Origin: Periweissella ghanensis
GTDB lineage: Bacteria; Bacillota; Bacilli; Lactobacillales; Lactobacillaceae
Assembly: GCF_918814755.1 (NCBI RefSeq)
Contig: NZ_CAKKNT010000006.1
Span: forward strand, 1-64,000
Direction: 5' to 3'
Length of the DNA stretch: 64,000 nucleotides
Part shown: positions 17,910 through 28,000 of the stretch, piece after piece
Layout: every line of letters begins with the position of its first letter
Numbering within the stretch: the stretch's first letter is position 1
Made by a program: the position numbers and the translations under genes
Notes under the pieces: model-generated
Seen by the model: only the letters and a program-made list of their open reading frames with translations
The model's database searches: none
Told to the model about the DNA's origin: nothing

Positions 17910-19346
17910 ATGGCAGCAAATCATGTAAGTATCTTTACGAAAAAAGATGTTGCAGCTGATCTTGCTAAACAGCCGGTTCTTGAACGGTCGTTGAGTGCGT
18001 TTGGATTGACAACAATGGGAGTAGGAGCAATCGTTGGGGCGGGGATTTTTATCACGCCAGGGATTATTGCTGGAAAGTACGCGGGACCCGCCGTTATTCT
18101 ATCATTCCTATTAGCTGCTGTTGTCTGTGCTTTGGCAGCATTATGTTATGCCGAATTTGCTTCAACGATTCCGTTGGCTGGTAGTGCGTACACGTATGCG
18201 TATTCAGTGTTTGGTGAAATTATTGCGTGGATTCTAGGTTGGTCATTAGTATCAGAATACCTATTCGCGGTGTCATCAGTGGCTGGCTCATGGTCAGCAT
18301 ATTTTCAAAATTTATTAGGTGGGTTTGGCGTTGTCCTCCCAACATACCTCCAACATGCCAATGGTAAGGGTATTGATATTATTGCTATTATTATTGTTTT
18401 AATCGTGACAACACTCCTAATTAGTGGTGTCCGTGAATCAACGCGCGTTAATGAAATTATGGTTATTGTTAAAATTGCCGTTATCTTACTTTTTATTGGT
18501 GTGGGGGCGTTCTTTATTAAATCAGGTAACTTTGTCCCATTCATTCCAAAAGGCTTTACTGATGCCGCTGGTGTGCACCACTATGGCTTTGCAGGGATTG
18601 TCGCCGGAGCGGCTACGGCTTTTTATGCTTACATTGGCTTTGATGCGGTCTCAACGGCCTCAGAAGAAGTTAAAAATCCTAAGCGTGACATGCCAATTGG
18701 GATTATCGGTTCATTGGGGGTGGCCTCACTCCTTTACATGACTTTATCAGCGGTGTTAGTTGGGGTTGTTAACTACAAAGATTTAGCTAGTCCAGCGCAC
18801 CAAGGTGACCCAGTGGCCTATGCATTGACATTGATTCACCAAAACTGGGTGGCCGGCATTGTGTCACTTGGAGCAGTTATTGGGATGACGACAGTGTTAA
18901 TGGTCATGTCATTTGGTGGTAATCGGTTATTATTTGCTATTTCACGGGATGGTTTATTGCCAAAGGCCTTTAGTAAAGTGTCTGAACGTTCAAAGGTTCC
19001 CGCGGCAAGTACTATTATCTTTGGGGTATTAGCGGCCTTTATCGGTGGGGTTGTGCCATTGCAAACCATCGCAGAATTGGTTAATATCGGAACATTGTTT
19101 GCCTTTGCCTTAGTATCACTTGGAATTGTGTTCTTACGTCGGGATCCACAATTTAAGGATAACCGCCAAGGCTTTAAAGTTCCATTTTACCCAGTTGTCC
19201 CAATTTTATCATTTGCATTATGTGTCTTCTTGATGTTGCAACTTGAAATGATTACATGGAAAGTTTTCGTCATTTGGCAAGTCCTTGGTTTAATTTGGTA
19301 TGCGGTATATGGTTCACGAAATTCTAAAGTCCGGCACTATCTATAA
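17910..19346 (+). CDS. APC-family amino acid permease (CAT/YfnA-like)
   Basis: The 478-residue integral membrane protein has about 12 helices. The N-terminal TTMGVGAIVGAGIFITPG is the unwound TM1 substrate site of the APC superfamily, and GSAYTYAYSVFGEIIAWILG follows as in the cationic-amino-acid/YfnA branch. It probably imports or exchanges an amino acid, but the substrate cannot be read off. The start is the ATG at 17910, with AAGAAGG 8 nt upstream; an ATG at 17904 is too close to it. It is monocistronic and ends at a terminator shared with the convergent dehydrogenase gene. Confidence 0.9.
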   Translation: MAANHVSIFTKKDVAADLAKQPVLERSLSAFGLTTMGVGAIVGAGIFITPGIIAGKYAGPAVILSFLLAAVVCALAALCYAEFASTIPLAGSAYTYAYSVFGEIIAWILGWSLVSEYLFAVSSVAGSWSAYFQNLLGGFGVVLPTYLQHANGKGIDIIAIIIVLIVTTLLISGVRESTRVNEIMVIVKIAVILLFIGVGAFFIKSGNFVPFIPKGFTDAAGVHHYGFAGIVAGAATAFYAYIGFDAVSTASEEVKNPKRDMPIGIIGSLGVASLLYMTLSAVLVGVVNYKDLASPAHQGDPVAYALTLIHQNWVAGIVSLGAVIGMTTVLMVMSFGGNRLLFAISRDGLLPKAFSKVSERSKVPAASTIIFGVLAAFIGGVVPLQTIAELVNIGTLFAFALVSLGIVFLRRDPQFKDNRQGFKVPFYPVVPILSFALCVFLMLQLEMITWKVFVIWQVLGLIWYAVYGSRNSKVRHYL

Positions 19347-19358
19347 TTTTGTATAAAT

Positions 19359-19397
19359 AAAAAAGTCGTAAGAATTTAAAATTCTTGCGACTTTTTT
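19359..19397. terminator. Bidirectional terminator
   Basis: AAAAAAGTCGTAAGAATT pairs with AATTCTTGCGACTTTTTT, between the permease and the convergent dehydrogenase gene. Confidence 0.92.
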
Positions 19398-19416
19398 GGT
19401 TTTAAATAATTCGTAA

Positions 19417-20367
19417 TTAGTAACCCTTATCTAAATCAACCACGTTACGGATGAATGAACCGTCCTTAAAGTAACTTGGTAAGTTTTGTTGGAAAATACG
19501 AACTAAGCGTAAATTATAGTCGTGTGACTGACCAGTAGTATGACTAGTAATTAAAACTTCTGGAATATCCCATAAGATACTGTCAGTTGGTAATGGTTCA
19601 GGATTAGTCACGTCTAATGCAACATAGCGGACTTTTTTAGCTGTAACGGCTTTAACTAAGGCTGCATTATCAACTGAGAAGCCGCGACCAACATTGATGA
19701 ACATAAATAAATCATCGATGTGGCTAAAGAATTCATCGTTAAAGAAGTCCCGTGTTTCTTCAGTACCTGGCAAAATGTTAACGATAATATCAGCATCTTT
19801 GACCGCGGTAGCATAGTCGGCAATGGCGTAGGTTTTATCAAAGCCTTCAACCGCCCGGCCGCTGTGATTAATTCCACTGACTTTAACGTGTAACGCGTGC
19901 AAGTTTTTGGCAAGTTCAATCCCAATGTTCCCAGTCCCTAAGATTAAGACTTTAAGTTCACTGAGGACATAAGTATTACCAGTAACGTCATCCCAAACTT
20001 TGTTGGCACTATTAGTCACGTGGGTATTTAAGCCACGGGTGAAGTATAAAATATCACCAATTACAGATTGTGAGATTTGTTCGGCGTGAACGCCACTGGC
20101 ATTAGTAACCGTAATATTTTTTGCAGCAATTTTATCATGTGGTAAGTAATCAATCCCAGCACTGTGGGTTTGAATCCATTTTAACTTAGAGGTTGGTTCA
20201 TCCAAAATAGCGTTGCCAATTTTGGCATCCCATCCTAGGAGGATTGATACATTAGGATAGTCCTCTGGTTGGAGATCTTTAAAATCAATAACAGTGGTAT
20301 CATTAGCTTGAAGTTCTTCTAAGACGTCCTCTGGTATTTCACAGAAAGTAGCAAGAAGTTGAGACAT
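19417..20367 (-). CDS. D-isomer-specific 2-hydroxyacid dehydrogenase
   Basis: This family reduces 2-keto acids to D-2-hydroxy acids with NAD(P)H. The 316-residue protein has the dinucleotide motif GTGNIG (144-149) and the catalytic set R229 (NVGRGFSVD), E257 (NPEPLP) and H276 (SHTTG). It differs from classical D-lactate dehydrogenase and is nearer the general 2-hydroxyacid dehydrogenase group, so the substrate remains open. I chose the ATG at 20367, with AAAGGA 8 nt upstream, over an ATG six codons earlier that overlaps the ribosome site. It is divergent from the ECF S-component gene. Confidence 0.88.
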   Translation of the reverse strand: MSQLLATFCEIPEDVLEELQANDTTVIDFKDLQPEDYPNVSILLGWDAKIGNAILDEPTSKLKWIQTHSAGIDYLPHDKIAAKNITVTNASGVHAEQISQSVIGDILYFTRGLNTHVTNSANKVWDDVTGNTYVLSELKVLILGTGNIGIELAKNLHALHVKVSGINHSGRAVEGFDKTYAIADYATAVKDADIIVNILPGTEETRDFFNDEFFSHIDDLFMFINVGRGFSVDNAALVKAVTAKKVRYVALDVTNPEPLPTDSILWDIPEVLITSHTTGQSHDYNLRLVRIFQQNLPSYFKDGSFIRNVVDLDKGY

Positions 20368-20497
20368 AAGCAATTTCCTTTCCATAGTTAGATAAGTTAT
20401 AATAATTTGTACCTTTCCTTATTATAGCGATTATTGATGACAAAAGGATAAGTAAACGTCACATTTTCAAATAAAATTAAACGGAGGTTATAATAAT

Positions 20498-21109
20498 ATG
20501 CGAAATATCCGTCAATTGGTCTTAACAGCAATTTTTATGGCGATTATTCTACTGCAAGTATTGGTACCATTTTTAGGTTATATTCCATTAGGGGCGGTCG
20601 TAGTGGGCGCTTCAGTGACCATTATTCAATTTACGGTTGCCCTTGGTACGATTTTCCTGGGTTTACGCTCAGGTTTAATCTTAGGCTTATTCTGGGGCTT
20701 AATCCGAATTTGGCAAGCCTTTACAACACCATTCTCAGTGGGATCATTGATTTTTATGAATCCTTTTACGGCGATTGGGGCGAGTGTCTTAATTGCGGTG
20801 GCAGTTAGTTTGGTCATCAAACCAACAACGAATGCGACCAATGTTAAAGTTTGGCAACTTGGACTAGCGGGGGCCTTGGCAGCTTTAGTTAATACCGGAA
20901 TTGTGACCTTATTTACGTGGATTGGCTTCACATTCTTTCACGTTGATTGGCACCAATTTATTAATCTAGGGCAAAGCCAACATTTCTTAGGTTGGTTCTT
21001 ATCAATTATTGTTGGGTTCAATGGGATTTTTGAAGTTATTGCCGGAATTATCATTGTACCAGTGATTGCAATGCCATTATTAAAAGTTAAACAACGCTTG
21101 TATAAATAA
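20498..21109 (+). CDS. ECF transporter S component
   Basis: The 203-residue protein has about six transmembrane helices, an N-terminal RQLVLTAIFMAIILLQVLVPF helix and small-residue-rich helices (GSLIFMNPFTAIGASV), as in ECF S components that bind a vitamin or cofactor precursor. It would use the EcfA1A2T module at 11-13.5 kb. The substrate is not evident, and I saw no riboswitch in the 130-nt gap upstream that would give it away. ACGGAGG precedes the ATG. Confidence 0.82.
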   Translation: MRNIRQLVLTAIFMAIILLQVLVPFLGYIPLGAVVVGASVTIIQFTVALGTIFLGLRSGLILGLFWGLIRIWQAFTTPFSVGSLIFMNPFTAIGASVLIAVAVSLVIKPTTNATNVKVWQLGLAGALAALVNTGIVTLFTWIGFTFFHVDWHQFINLGQSQHFLGWFLSIIVGFNGIFEVIAGIIIVPVIAMPLLKVKQRLYK

Positions 21110-21157
21110 ATAATTAAAAGTTTTTATTTTTGTTACAAAGTCGTTTAAACGCAAATA

Positions 21158-21183
21158 AAAGGGGTTCTGACATAACCCTTTTC
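21158..21183 (+). terminator. Short U-tailed hairpin after the S-component gene
   Basis: AAAAGGGGTT and AACCCTTTT pair around CTGACAT. It lies at the left edge of interspersed copy A. Confidence 0.5.
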
Positions 21184-21241
21184 AAGTACTAAATTGCTAT
21201 CAAAACGCGCTCCAGAAGTCCGATATATTCGAAATATACGC

Positions 21242-21280
21242 AAAAAAAGCTAGGAAAAGTAAATTTTCCTGGCTTTTTTT
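21242..21280. terminator. Bidirectional terminator inside interspersed copy A
   Basis: AAAAAAAGCTAGGAAAA pairs with TTTTCCTGGCTTTTTTT. It is placed between convergent genes and ends both transcripts. Confidence 0.92.
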
Positions 21281-21327
21281 GCTAGTATTTCTCGATATCG
21301 CCCGACTTCGGTCACAGCCCCTTGTGA

Positions 21328-22017
21328 CTATTTAACTTGGGTAACGGTGGCATGATTGAATAGATGATGGCGTAAAATAACTAAGGCCATAATTATGAAA
21401 ATGCACAGCCCAAATAAGGCGTGGACCCCCAAATATTCGGTACCGATAGTTGCTAAAACGGCGCCGATAAAGAAGGCAAAGATAATGGCTGCAAAATTGA
21501 TGGTGTTACGTAATGCGCTTTTTTGGCGGGTGAGAAAAAATTCGCCAATACTTGAGCCTAACGTTTTTAAATTATTAGTACTCATAATTGCCGCATAGGT
21601 TACGCCATGGACTGAATTGAGAGTGTCTGCTTGAATGGCCGCAAAGAAAGCCATAATCCCAATTAAAATATGTTCATTTAACGTACTTGCAAACAGGCCA
21701 CAGATGAAAAAACCAATTAATTCAATAATCAAGCTAAGTTCTTGCCAAACATAGGTCTGATTTTCCGGGAAGTGGTGGCGACAAATATAGTTACAACCAG
21801 CTCCCAAAACAAATGTTGCTAGGGGAATTAAATATGAAAGCGCAGTTGCAAAATGGTGATTAAATAAATTAACGGTTAACATAATGATGTTACCGGATTG
21901 CAAGCTCGCAAAGTGGCCATCAAAATTTAAATAACAAAAAGCATCTAAATAGCCTCCGAGTAATGAAAGGGTCACGGCAATACGTAATGATTGAGTAGGG
22001 TGTATACGGGTGTGCAT
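21328..22017 (-). CDS. YoaK family (DUF1275) membrane protein
   Basis: The 229-residue protein has about six transmembrane helices and the DUF1275 features: GGYLDAFCYLNFDGHFASLQSG near residues 21-42 (the GG-x-DA and QSGN signature) and a central IQADTLNSVHGVTYAAIMST block. The family is widespread and its function is unknown. The ribosome site is poor (AAAGGA about 13 nt before the ATG). It stands alone between interspersed copy A and pncB. Confidence 0.88.
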   Translation of the reverse strand: MHTRIHPTQSLRIAVTLSLLGGYLDAFCYLNFDGHFASLQSGNIIMLTVNLFNHHFATALSYLIPLATFVLGAGCNYICRHHFPENQTYVWQELSLIIELIGFFICGLFASTLNEHILIGIMAFFAAIQADTLNSVHGVTYAAIMSTNNLKTLGSSIGEFFLTRQKSALRNTINFAAIIFAFFIGAVLATIGTEYLGVHALFGLCIFIIMALVILRHHLFNHATVTQVK

Positions 22018-22142
22018 ATTAATTTATATATCCTTTATATGTGTGTGGCAAAAAATCATAAATATTCATTGTAATGCAAATACGGGGAAAATAAAAGAAT
22101 ATTTATGTTTGGGGATTATTTCCATAAATTAATAATGGCAAG

Positions 22143-22151
22143 TGATATAAT
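22143..22151 (+). promoter_or_regulatory. Extended -10 promoter of pncB-nadE
   Basis: TGATATAAT is a textbook extended -10 37 nt before the pncB start. The region 17 nt upstream (CATAAA) is a poor -35, as is usual for extended -10 promoters. Confidence 0.5.
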
Positions 22152-22187
22152 TGTAGTTAAATCATTGCAGACGAAGAGGACAATACA

Positions 22188-23672
22188 ATGGAATTTAAAT
22201 ATCCTGATGATAGTTTAATGTTGCATACCGATGCGTATCAAATTAACATGGTGCAGACTTATTGGTCACAAGGAATTCAAGATCGCCAAGCGGTGTTTGA
22301 AGTTTTTTTCCGGAAATTACCATTTGAGAATGGCTACGCAATTTTTGCGGGACTGGAACGAATTATCAATTTCCTTGAAGAACTACATTTTAGTGCCAGT
22401 GATCTTGAATATTTAGCATCTTTAGGTACTTACAGTCCAGAATTTTTGGCGTACTTAAAAGATTGGCGCTTTACTGGAACCGTGCGCGCCGCTCGCGAAG
22501 GGGAAGTGATGTTTGGTAACGAACCCTTGTTACAAGTGGAGGCTAGTTTAGCCGATGCCCAACTAGTAGAAACAGCCTTGCTAAATATTATTAACTATCA
22601 AACATTGATTGCAACGAAAGCCGCGCGGATTCGTTCAATTGTTGAAAATGATGGTCTAATGGAATTTGGAACGCGCCGGGCCCAAGAACTTAGTGCTGCT
22701 CTTTGGGGAACGCGGGCGGCCTATATTGGGGGCTTTGATGCCACTAGTAATGTGCGGGCTGGTAAGTTATTTGGGATTCCAATTGCTGGAACGCATGCCC
22801 ACTCATTAGTTCAAACATACCGAAATGACTATGAAGCTTTTAAAGCCTATGCGCAAACCCATAAGGATGTGGTGTTCTTACTTGATACTTATGACACATT
22901 AAAGTCTGGTATTTTAACAGCCATTAAAGTCGCTAAAGAAATGGGTGACAAAATCAATTTCGTCGGTGTTCGGATTGATTCTGGTGATATGGCCTATATT
23001 TCTAAACAAGTGCGTAAGCAATTAGATAAAGCCGGGTTCCCAGATGCCAAAATTTTTGCTTCCAATGATTTAGATGAAAAAACAATCATGAATTTGAAAA
23101 TGCAACATGCCAAAATTGATGTTTGGGGTGTTGGTACTAAATTAATTACCGCCTACGATCAACCAGCTTTGGGAGCGGTATACAAGATGGTTTCAATTGA
23201 AGATCAACATGGTCAAATGGTTGATACGATTAAGCTATCAAACAATGCTGAAAAAGTTTCGACCCCTGGAAAGAAACAAGTTTGGCGAATTCGCCGGAAT
23301 GCGGATGGTAAATCAGAAGGTGATTACATTGCCTTGTGGGATGAAGATCCGCAACACGAAAAATCATTGCATATGTTCCACCCGAATTACACGTATATTT
23401 CAAAGGAAGTGGTTGATTTTAACGCGCGCCCAATTTTAGTTGATATTTTCAAGGACGGGAAATTAGTGTATGATCAACCAACCCTAGAAGAAATTAAAGC
23501 GTATTCTGCGCAAAGCTTAGAAAGCTTGTGGGAAGAATACCGCCGTGATTTAAATCCCCAAGATTATCCGGTTGATTTATCCCAACGTGCTTATGACCAC
23601 AAAATGAACATGATTCATGATGTTCGTAACTATGTCAACGCATTAGAAATTAAGTTAGAAGAGGAAGTTTAA
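22188..23672 (+). CDS. pncB: Nicotinate phosphoribosyltransferase
   Basis: PncB joins nicotinate to PRPP, the committed step of NAD salvage from niacin. The 494-residue protein has the usual length of the Gram-positive form. Typical blocks are [15 protein letters not shown] (12-26), EFGTRRAQ (the phosphohistidine region is nearby), [11 protein letters not shown] and [13 protein letters not shown]. It is followed after 1 nt by nadE, so nicotinate can be turned into NAD by two adjacent enzymes plus NadD. No de novo NAD genes are in the window. An AGAGGAC ribosome site precedes the ATG. Confidence 0.96.
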   Translation: MEFKYPDDSLMLHTDAYQINMVQTYWSQGIQDRQAVFEVFFRKLPFENGYAIFAGLERIINFLEELHFSASDLEYLASLGTYSPEFLAYLKDWRFTGTVRAAREGEVMFGNEPLLQVEASLADAQLVETALLNIINYQTLIATKAARIRSIVENDGLMEFGTRRAQELSAALWGTRAAYIGGFDATSNVRAGKLFGIPIAGTHAHSLVQTYRNDYEAFKAYAQTHKDVVFLLDTYDTLKSGILTAIKVAKEMGDKINFVGVRIDSGDMAYISKQVRKQLDKAGFPDAKIFASNDLDEKTIMNLKMQHAKIDVWGVGTKLITAYDQPALGAVYKMVSIEDQHGQMVDTIKLSNNAEKVSTPGKKQVWRIRRNADGKSEGDYIALWDEDPQHEKSLHMFHPNYTYISKEVVDFNARPILVDIFKDGKLVYDQPTLEEIKAYSAQSLESLWEEYRRDLNPQDYPVDLSQRAYDHKMNMIHDVRNYVNALEIKLEEEV

Positions 23673-23673
23673 C

Positions 23674-24507
23674 ATGCGCGCATTACAAGCTGAAATTATC
23701 GAAAAATTAGGGGTTCAAGCAACCATTGATCCACAAGTTGAAATTCGTCGGAGTGTCGACTTTTTGAAAGATTACTTGCACGCCAATCCATTTTTAAAAA
23801 CCCTCGTATTGGGAATTAGTGGTGGTCAAGATTCAACCTTAGCCGGCAAATTAGCCCAAATGGCAATTAGCGAATTACGTGCAGAAACTGGCGATCAAAC
23901 ATACCAATTTATTGCCGTGCGCTTACCTTATGGGGAACAAGCTGATGAAAGTGATGCCATGGATGCAATTGCTTTTCAAAATGCTGATCGCTCAGTGCGC
24001 ATCAACATTAAAGAAGCGACTGATGCCACCGTTGCTGCATTGGAAGCTAACGACGGCATTCAAATTACCGACTACAATAAAGGTAATATCAAAGCACGCC
24101 AACGGATGATTGCCCAGTTTGCGATTGCTGGAGCCACTAGTGGGGCGGTGATTGGTACGGACCACGCCGCTGAAGCAATCACTGGTTTCTACACTAAATT
24201 TGGGGATGGGGCAGCTGATATTACGCCACTATACCGCTTAGATAAGCGCCAAGGTAAAGCCATGCTTGCTGAGTTAGCAGCACCGGAACACTTATATTTA
24301 AAAGTACCGACAGCTGATTTGGAAGAAGACCGTCCATCATTACCAGATGAAGTAGCCTTAGGCGTGACCTATGATGACATTGATAATTATCTTGAAGGAC
24401 GTGTGGTAGCTGATGAAACAGCTACGATTATTGAAGGTTGGTATATGAAGACCGAACACAAACGCCAATTACCAATTTCAGTGTTTGATAATTGGTACAA
24501 GAAATAA
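23674..24507 (+). CDS. nadE: NH3-dependent NAD+ synthetase
   Basis: NadE amidates nicotinate adenine dinucleotide to NAD using ammonia and ATP. The 277-residue protein is the short ammonia-dependent type without a glutaminase domain. The P-loop is SGGQDS (49-54), and the family blocks [31 protein letters not shown] and [13 protein letters not shown] are all present. The ATG lies 1 nt after the pncB stop, with GAGGAAG in the pncB end as ribosome site, so translation is probably coupled. Confidence 0.97.
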   Translation: MRALQAEIIEKLGVQATIDPQVEIRRSVDFLKDYLHANPFLKTLVLGISGGQDSTLAGKLAQMAISELRAETGDQTYQFIAVRLPYGEQADESDAMDAIAFQNADRSVRINIKEATDATVAALEANDGIQITDYNKGNIKARQRMIAQFAIAGATSGAVIGTDHAAEAITGFYTKFGDGAADITPLYRLDKRQGKAMLAELAAPEHLYLKVPTADLEEDRPSLPDEVALGVTYDDIDNYLEGRVVADETATIIEGWYMKTEHKRQLPISVFDNWYKK

Positions 24508-24547
24508 TTAAGTAAAGTTTAAAGTGTTAATTTTTAGTTAAGTGCGG

Positions 24548-24553
24548 TATACT
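24548..24553 (+). promoter_or_regulatory. Putative -10 box of the ATPase riboswitch transcript
   Basis: TATACT, about 20 nt before the conserved riboswitch core. A clear -35 is not visible (TGTTAA at 17 nt). Confidence 0.4.
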
Positions 24554-24571
24554 AAATGTATAGAATAAATA

Positions 24572-24712
24572 TATGAGGGAGTAACCTGCATATTACTTAT
24601 GTGATGTTGTCGTCAGCAAGAAGCAATTCCGGCAATATTCTTAATTGGTGAGACTCATTTATGTTGGCATTTTTGCGCATAAGTGAGTTAGAGCTTTAAA
24701 TTTAACTCGAAA
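24572..24712 (+). promoter_or_regulatory. yybP-ykoY (Mn2+) riboswitch
   Basis: The leader of the P-type ATPase gene has the class hallmarks: GAGGGAGTAAC near the 5' end, TGTCGTCAGCAAG (24607-24619), CCGGC, and TTGGTGAGACT (24645-24655), followed by an arm pairing ACTCATTTATG with CATAAGTGAGT. It is followed by GAGTTA/TAACTC and then a terminator, so it can act by attenuation. Riboswitches of this class sense Mn2+ and often precede Mn2+ exporters and P-type ATPases. Confidence 0.85.
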
Positions 24713-24718
24713 ACTCAA

Positions 24719-24755
24719 AACGCATAACTGCCAAGGCAGTTATGCGTTTTTTATG
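24719..24755 (+). terminator. Riboswitch-linked terminator
   Basis: AACGCATAACTGCC pairs perfectly with GGCAGTTATGCGTT and is followed by T6. It lies between the riboswitch and the ATPase start and is the likely expression platform. Confidence 0.85.
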
Positions 24756-24785
24756 TGCAAAAAGGAAAATTAAGGGGAGTTAAAC

Positions 24786-27437
24786 ATGGATTTAAAGCGT
24801 TATCAACAAGCACCAACTGAGGTGGCCGCCCAATTGGCGACTGATTTGGAAAATGGGCTGCAACCGGCTGAAGTTAAACAACGGCAAAGCCAATATGGTG
24901 CCAACTCATTAAGTGAGCAAAAAAATACCAGCTTGGTACAAAAGTTTATTGGTCAGTTTAAAGATTTGATGATTATGGTTTTACTGGTGGCTGCTATTGT
25001 GGCGGCATTTGCCGGTGAAGGTGTTGATACGATTATCATCTTATTAGTGGTCGTCTTAAATGCGATTTTTGGCGTGTTTCAAGAAGCTAAAGCTGAACAA
25101 GCTATTACGGCTTTAAAAACCATGGCCGCACCACAAGCACACGTTATTCGTGCAGGGACAACCCATGCGGTACCCGCGAGTGAATTAGTACCAGGGGACG
25201 TTGTTTTATTAGAGGCTGGTGATATTGTTCCGGCCGATTTACGCTTGACGCAATCAGCATCCCTACGAATCGATGAAGCGATGTTAACGGGTGAATCAAT
25301 TCCAGTTGAAAAAAATACGGTGGCATTAACCACTGCCGACTTACCATTAGGTGATCGTACTAATTTGGCGTTTATGAATAGTAATGTGACCTATGGCCGT
25401 GGCCAAGGAATCGTGACGGGCATTGGGATGGATACCGAAGTCGGGCAAATCGCGACTATGTTGACCCAAGCTAAAGTTAACGAAACACCATTACAAGCAA
25501 ATTTACGCCATTTAGGTAAAACGTTAACGTGGTTGATTTTGTTCATTGCCATCGTCGTATTTATCGTCGGGATGCTTAATCATCAACATACTTGGATTGA
25601 TATGCTCTTGGTAGCAATCGCGTTAGCCGTTGCGGCAATTCCAGAAGGGCTCCCAGCAATTGTTACGATTACGTTAGCATTAGGAACCACCCGAATGGCA
25701 AAGCAGCATGCATTAATTCGTAAACTCCCAGCGGTGGAAACTTTAGGAGCAACGGAAATCATTGGTTCTGATAAAACTGGGACTTTAACCCAAAATAAAA
25801 TGACTGTTGAAAAATATTTTGTTACAAACGAATTATTTGATAGTCAAACGCCACTTAATGCTGATGCAGAAGTATTGATGGATATAATGGCGTTAAATAA
25901 TGATACTAAAATCATTGATGACCAATTGGTTGGTGATCCTACTGAAACGGCATTAATTAGTTTTAACCAACAACATCACCGGCCACTCAAAGCGTTATTT
26001 GAAAAGCAAAAGCGCGTGGCTGAAATTCCTTTTGATTCTGAACGTAAGTTAATGACGACCGTAAATAGTGCGGGTGATGCGTACTTAATTACGGTTAAAG
26101 GGGCCCCAGATCAATTATTGGAACGGGTTAAGTATCAATTAATTAACGGAGCTGAAGTCCCATTAACACCGGCTAATAAGGCCGATATTTTAGCACAAAA
26201 TCATTTAATGGCCACCCAAGCCCTCCGGGTGTTAGCATTTGCCTATCGTAAAGCTACCGTGATGCCCACTGAATTAACCTCGCAAGCAGTTGAAAATGAC
26301 TTAGTATTAGTGGGATTAGTTGGGATGATTGACCCCGAACGGCCAGAAGTTAAAGCTGCGGTTGCAGCCGCTAAAGCCGCGGGAATTAAGCCGTTAATGA
26401 TTACGGGGGATCACCGTGATACGGCCGCTGCCATTGCTAAACGCTTAGGTATGTTAACTGCAGATCAGACAGATGCCGTGATTACCGGTGCCGAATTATA
26501 TCAACTTGATGAAGCTACCTTTATGCAAAAAGTTGAGCAATACGTCGTGTATGCCCGAGTCGCGCCAGAACATAAAGTGCGCATCGTTAAGGCTTGGCAA
26601 GCCAAAGGTAAAGTTGTCGCAATGACCGGTGACGGGGTTAATGATGCCCCCGCGTTAAAGAATGCTGATATTGGGATTGCGATGGGGATTACCGGAACGG
26701 AAGTATCCAAGGGGGCCGCTGACATGGTCTTAGCCGATGATAACTTCGCGACGATTATTTCAGCTGTGAAGGAAGGACGAAAAGTCTTTGCGAATATTCA
26801 AAAGGCCATCCAATATTTACTATCAGCTAATTTAGGGGAAGTTTTAACGTTGTTTATCATGACCTTAATGGGCTGGAGTATTCTAGCACCAGTGCATATT
26901 TTGTGGATTAACTTAGTTACGGATACTTTACCAGCCATTGCCTTAGGGGTTGAACCGGCCGAAAAGCAAGTGATGCAACGCCAACCGCGCGGGCGCTTAG
27001 CTAATTTCTTATCAAATGGGGTCCAAGGGGCCATTTTGTATCAAGGATTATTAGAAGGCTTCTTGACATTAGGTGTTTATTGGCTTGGAATTACCTTCCC
27101 AGTCCACGCTAATGATGCGTTAGCCCATGCCGATGCATTAACAATGGCGTATGTGACGTTAGGATTATTACAATTGGTCCATGCCTTTTCAACGAAGTCA
27201 GTGTATCAATCGGTCTTTACTATTGGGGCCTTTAAAAATAAATTCTTTAACTGGGCAATCTTAATCGCCGCGGTTCTACTTAGTGCAACGGTCTTTATCC
27301 CTGGTTTAAACGGCTTATTCCACGTGACACCACTTAACTTAGTGCAATGGGGAATCATTGCAATGGCAGCCTTCTTAATGATTGCCGTTGTTGAGGTGGT
27401 AAAATTGGGCCAACGCCATTTTGGTAATAAAATTTAA
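24786..27437 (+). CDS. P2A-type cation ATPase, probable Mn2+/Ca2+ exporter
   Basis: The 883-residue pump has an actuator domain with LTGES (167-171), the PEGLP ion-site helix (286-290), the phosphorylated D329 in [11 protein letters not shown], a nucleotide domain, [12 protein letters not shown], and M6 [12 protein letters not shown] with the Asn/Asp ligands of SERCA/PMR1 pumps. The M5 site (SANLGEV) lacks the second set of Ca2+ ligands, so a single ion per cycle, as in PMR1, is likely. Sequence alone would allow Ca2+, but the Mn2+ riboswitch upstream argues for Mn2+ export. GGGGAGTTAAAC precedes the ATG. Confidence 0.9.
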   Translation: MDLKRYQQAPTEVAAQLATDLENGLQPAEVKQRQSQYGANSLSEQKNTSLVQKFIGQFKDLMIMVLLVAAIVAAFAGEGVDTIIILLVVVLNAIFGVFQEAKAEQAITALKTMAAPQAHVIRAGTTHAVPASELVPGDVVLLEAGDIVPADLRLTQSASLRIDEAMLTGESIPVEKNTVALTTADLPLGDRTNLAFMNSNVTYGRGQGIVTGIGMDTEVGQIATMLTQAKVNETPLQANLRHLGKTLTWLILFIAIVVFIVGMLNHQHTWIDMLLVAIALAVAAIPEGLPAIVTITLALGTTRMAKQHALIRKLPAVETLGATEIIGSDKTGTLTQNKMTVEKYFVTNELFDSQTPLNADAEVLMDIMALNNDTKIIDDQLVGDPTETALISFNQQHHRPLKALFEKQKRVAEIPFDSERKLMTTVNSAGDAYLITVKGAPDQLLERVKYQLINGAEVPLTPANKADILAQNHLMATQALRVLAFAYRKATVMPTELTSQAVENDLVLVGLVGMIDPERPEVKAAVAAAKAAGIKPLMITGDHRDTAAAIAKRLGMLTADQTDAVITGAELYQLDEATFMQKVEQYVVYARVAPEHKVRIVKAWQAKGKVVAMTGDGVNDAPALKNADIGIAMGITGTEVSKGAADMVLADDNFATIISAVKEGRKVFANIQKAIQYLLSANLGEVLTLFIMTLMGWSILAPVHILWINLVTDTLPAIALGVEPAEKQVMQRQPRGRLANFLSNGVQGAILYQGLLEGFLTLGVYWLGITFPVHANDALAHADALTMAYVTLGLLQLVHAFSTKSVYQSVFTIGAFKNKFFNWAILIAAVLLSATVFIPGLNGLFHVTPLNLVQWGIIAMAAFLMIAVVEVVKLGQRHFGNKI

Positions 27438-27486
27438 AGTCGGGTGTTAGTTAGTGTTTAACCGCCGCGACAGCGTTATTTTAAGG

Positions 27487-27492
27487 TATAAT
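27487..27492 (+). promoter_or_regulatory. Putative -10 in a palindrome before the 27547 gene
   Basis: TATAAT lies within the perfect palindrome GGTATAATATACC. There is no good -35. A protein could bind the palindrome and block the promoter, but none is known. Confidence 0.35.
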
Positions 27493-27546
27493 ATACCAAG
27501 ACCGGTTTAAATTAACGGGGAAAATATTTATATTAGGAGTCAGCAA

Positions 27547-27993
27547 ATGGCTAAACAATCAAACGCATCAATTCAACAGTTCGCAATTACTTTACAATCA
27601 GTAGTTGAAGAAACTGAACAAACAGGTCAAAACGTCGCTCCATTTTTTGAAAAATTGGACGATGCTTTGCAAGCAAATGAACTTGCTAACATGGATAAAG
27701 CAGCATTCCAAGAAATCGTCGCTGAATTTAACGAAGCAACGGAAGTATACGAAGCAAACGTTACCCGCTTAGCAAGTGTGACAGCTCCAATTAAAATGAT
27801 GGGGATGTACGTAAACTTGAAGAAGCACTACGCTAACTATGCAGCGGCTTGTCGTCAAATGACTAACTCATTAAACGTTGATGATCAATCAGTTGACTTA
27901 GCAGCTTTTAATGCTTCTGGTGATATTCAAGAAGCCGAAATGGATAAAATTTCAGTTTCAATTCAAAAGATGATGGCCCAAAGCCAATTCTAA
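27547..27993 (+). CDS. Hypothetical soluble alpha-helical protein
   Basis: I do not recognise this 148-residue protein. It is acidic, almost entirely helical by composition, has no signal peptide or transmembrane segment, and contains repeated helix-forming stretches (SIQQFAITLQSVVEETEQTG; VNLKKHYANYAAACRQM). Codon choice resembles that of well-expressed genes, and AGGAGTCAGCAA precedes the ATG, so it is probably a real and fairly abundant protein. It stands alone between the P-type ATPase and interspersed copy B. Confidence 0.7.
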   Translation: MAKQSNASIQQFAITLQSVVEETEQTGQNVAPFFEKLDDALQANELANMDKAAFQEIVAEFNEATEVYEANVTRLASVTAPIKMMGMYVNLKKHYANYAAACRQMTNSLNVDDQSVDLAAFNASGDIQEAEMDKISVSIQKMMAQSQF

Positions 27994-28000
27994 TTTAAAA

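Larger units (their letters stand above)
21158..21330. repeat. Interspersed element copy A, with internal terminator
   Basis: The gap between two convergent genes is filled by an element shared with 28001-28166 in opposite orientation. The 36 bases 21201-21236 (containing CGCGCTCCAGAAGTCCGATA) are identical to the complement of 28084-28119. The far flank (21286-21318, ATTTCTCGATATCGCCCGAC) also matches with some changes. The flanks are imperfect inverted repeats of each other around a hairpin that differs between the copies. The right end touches the stop codon of the YoaK-like gene. Confidence 0.8.
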
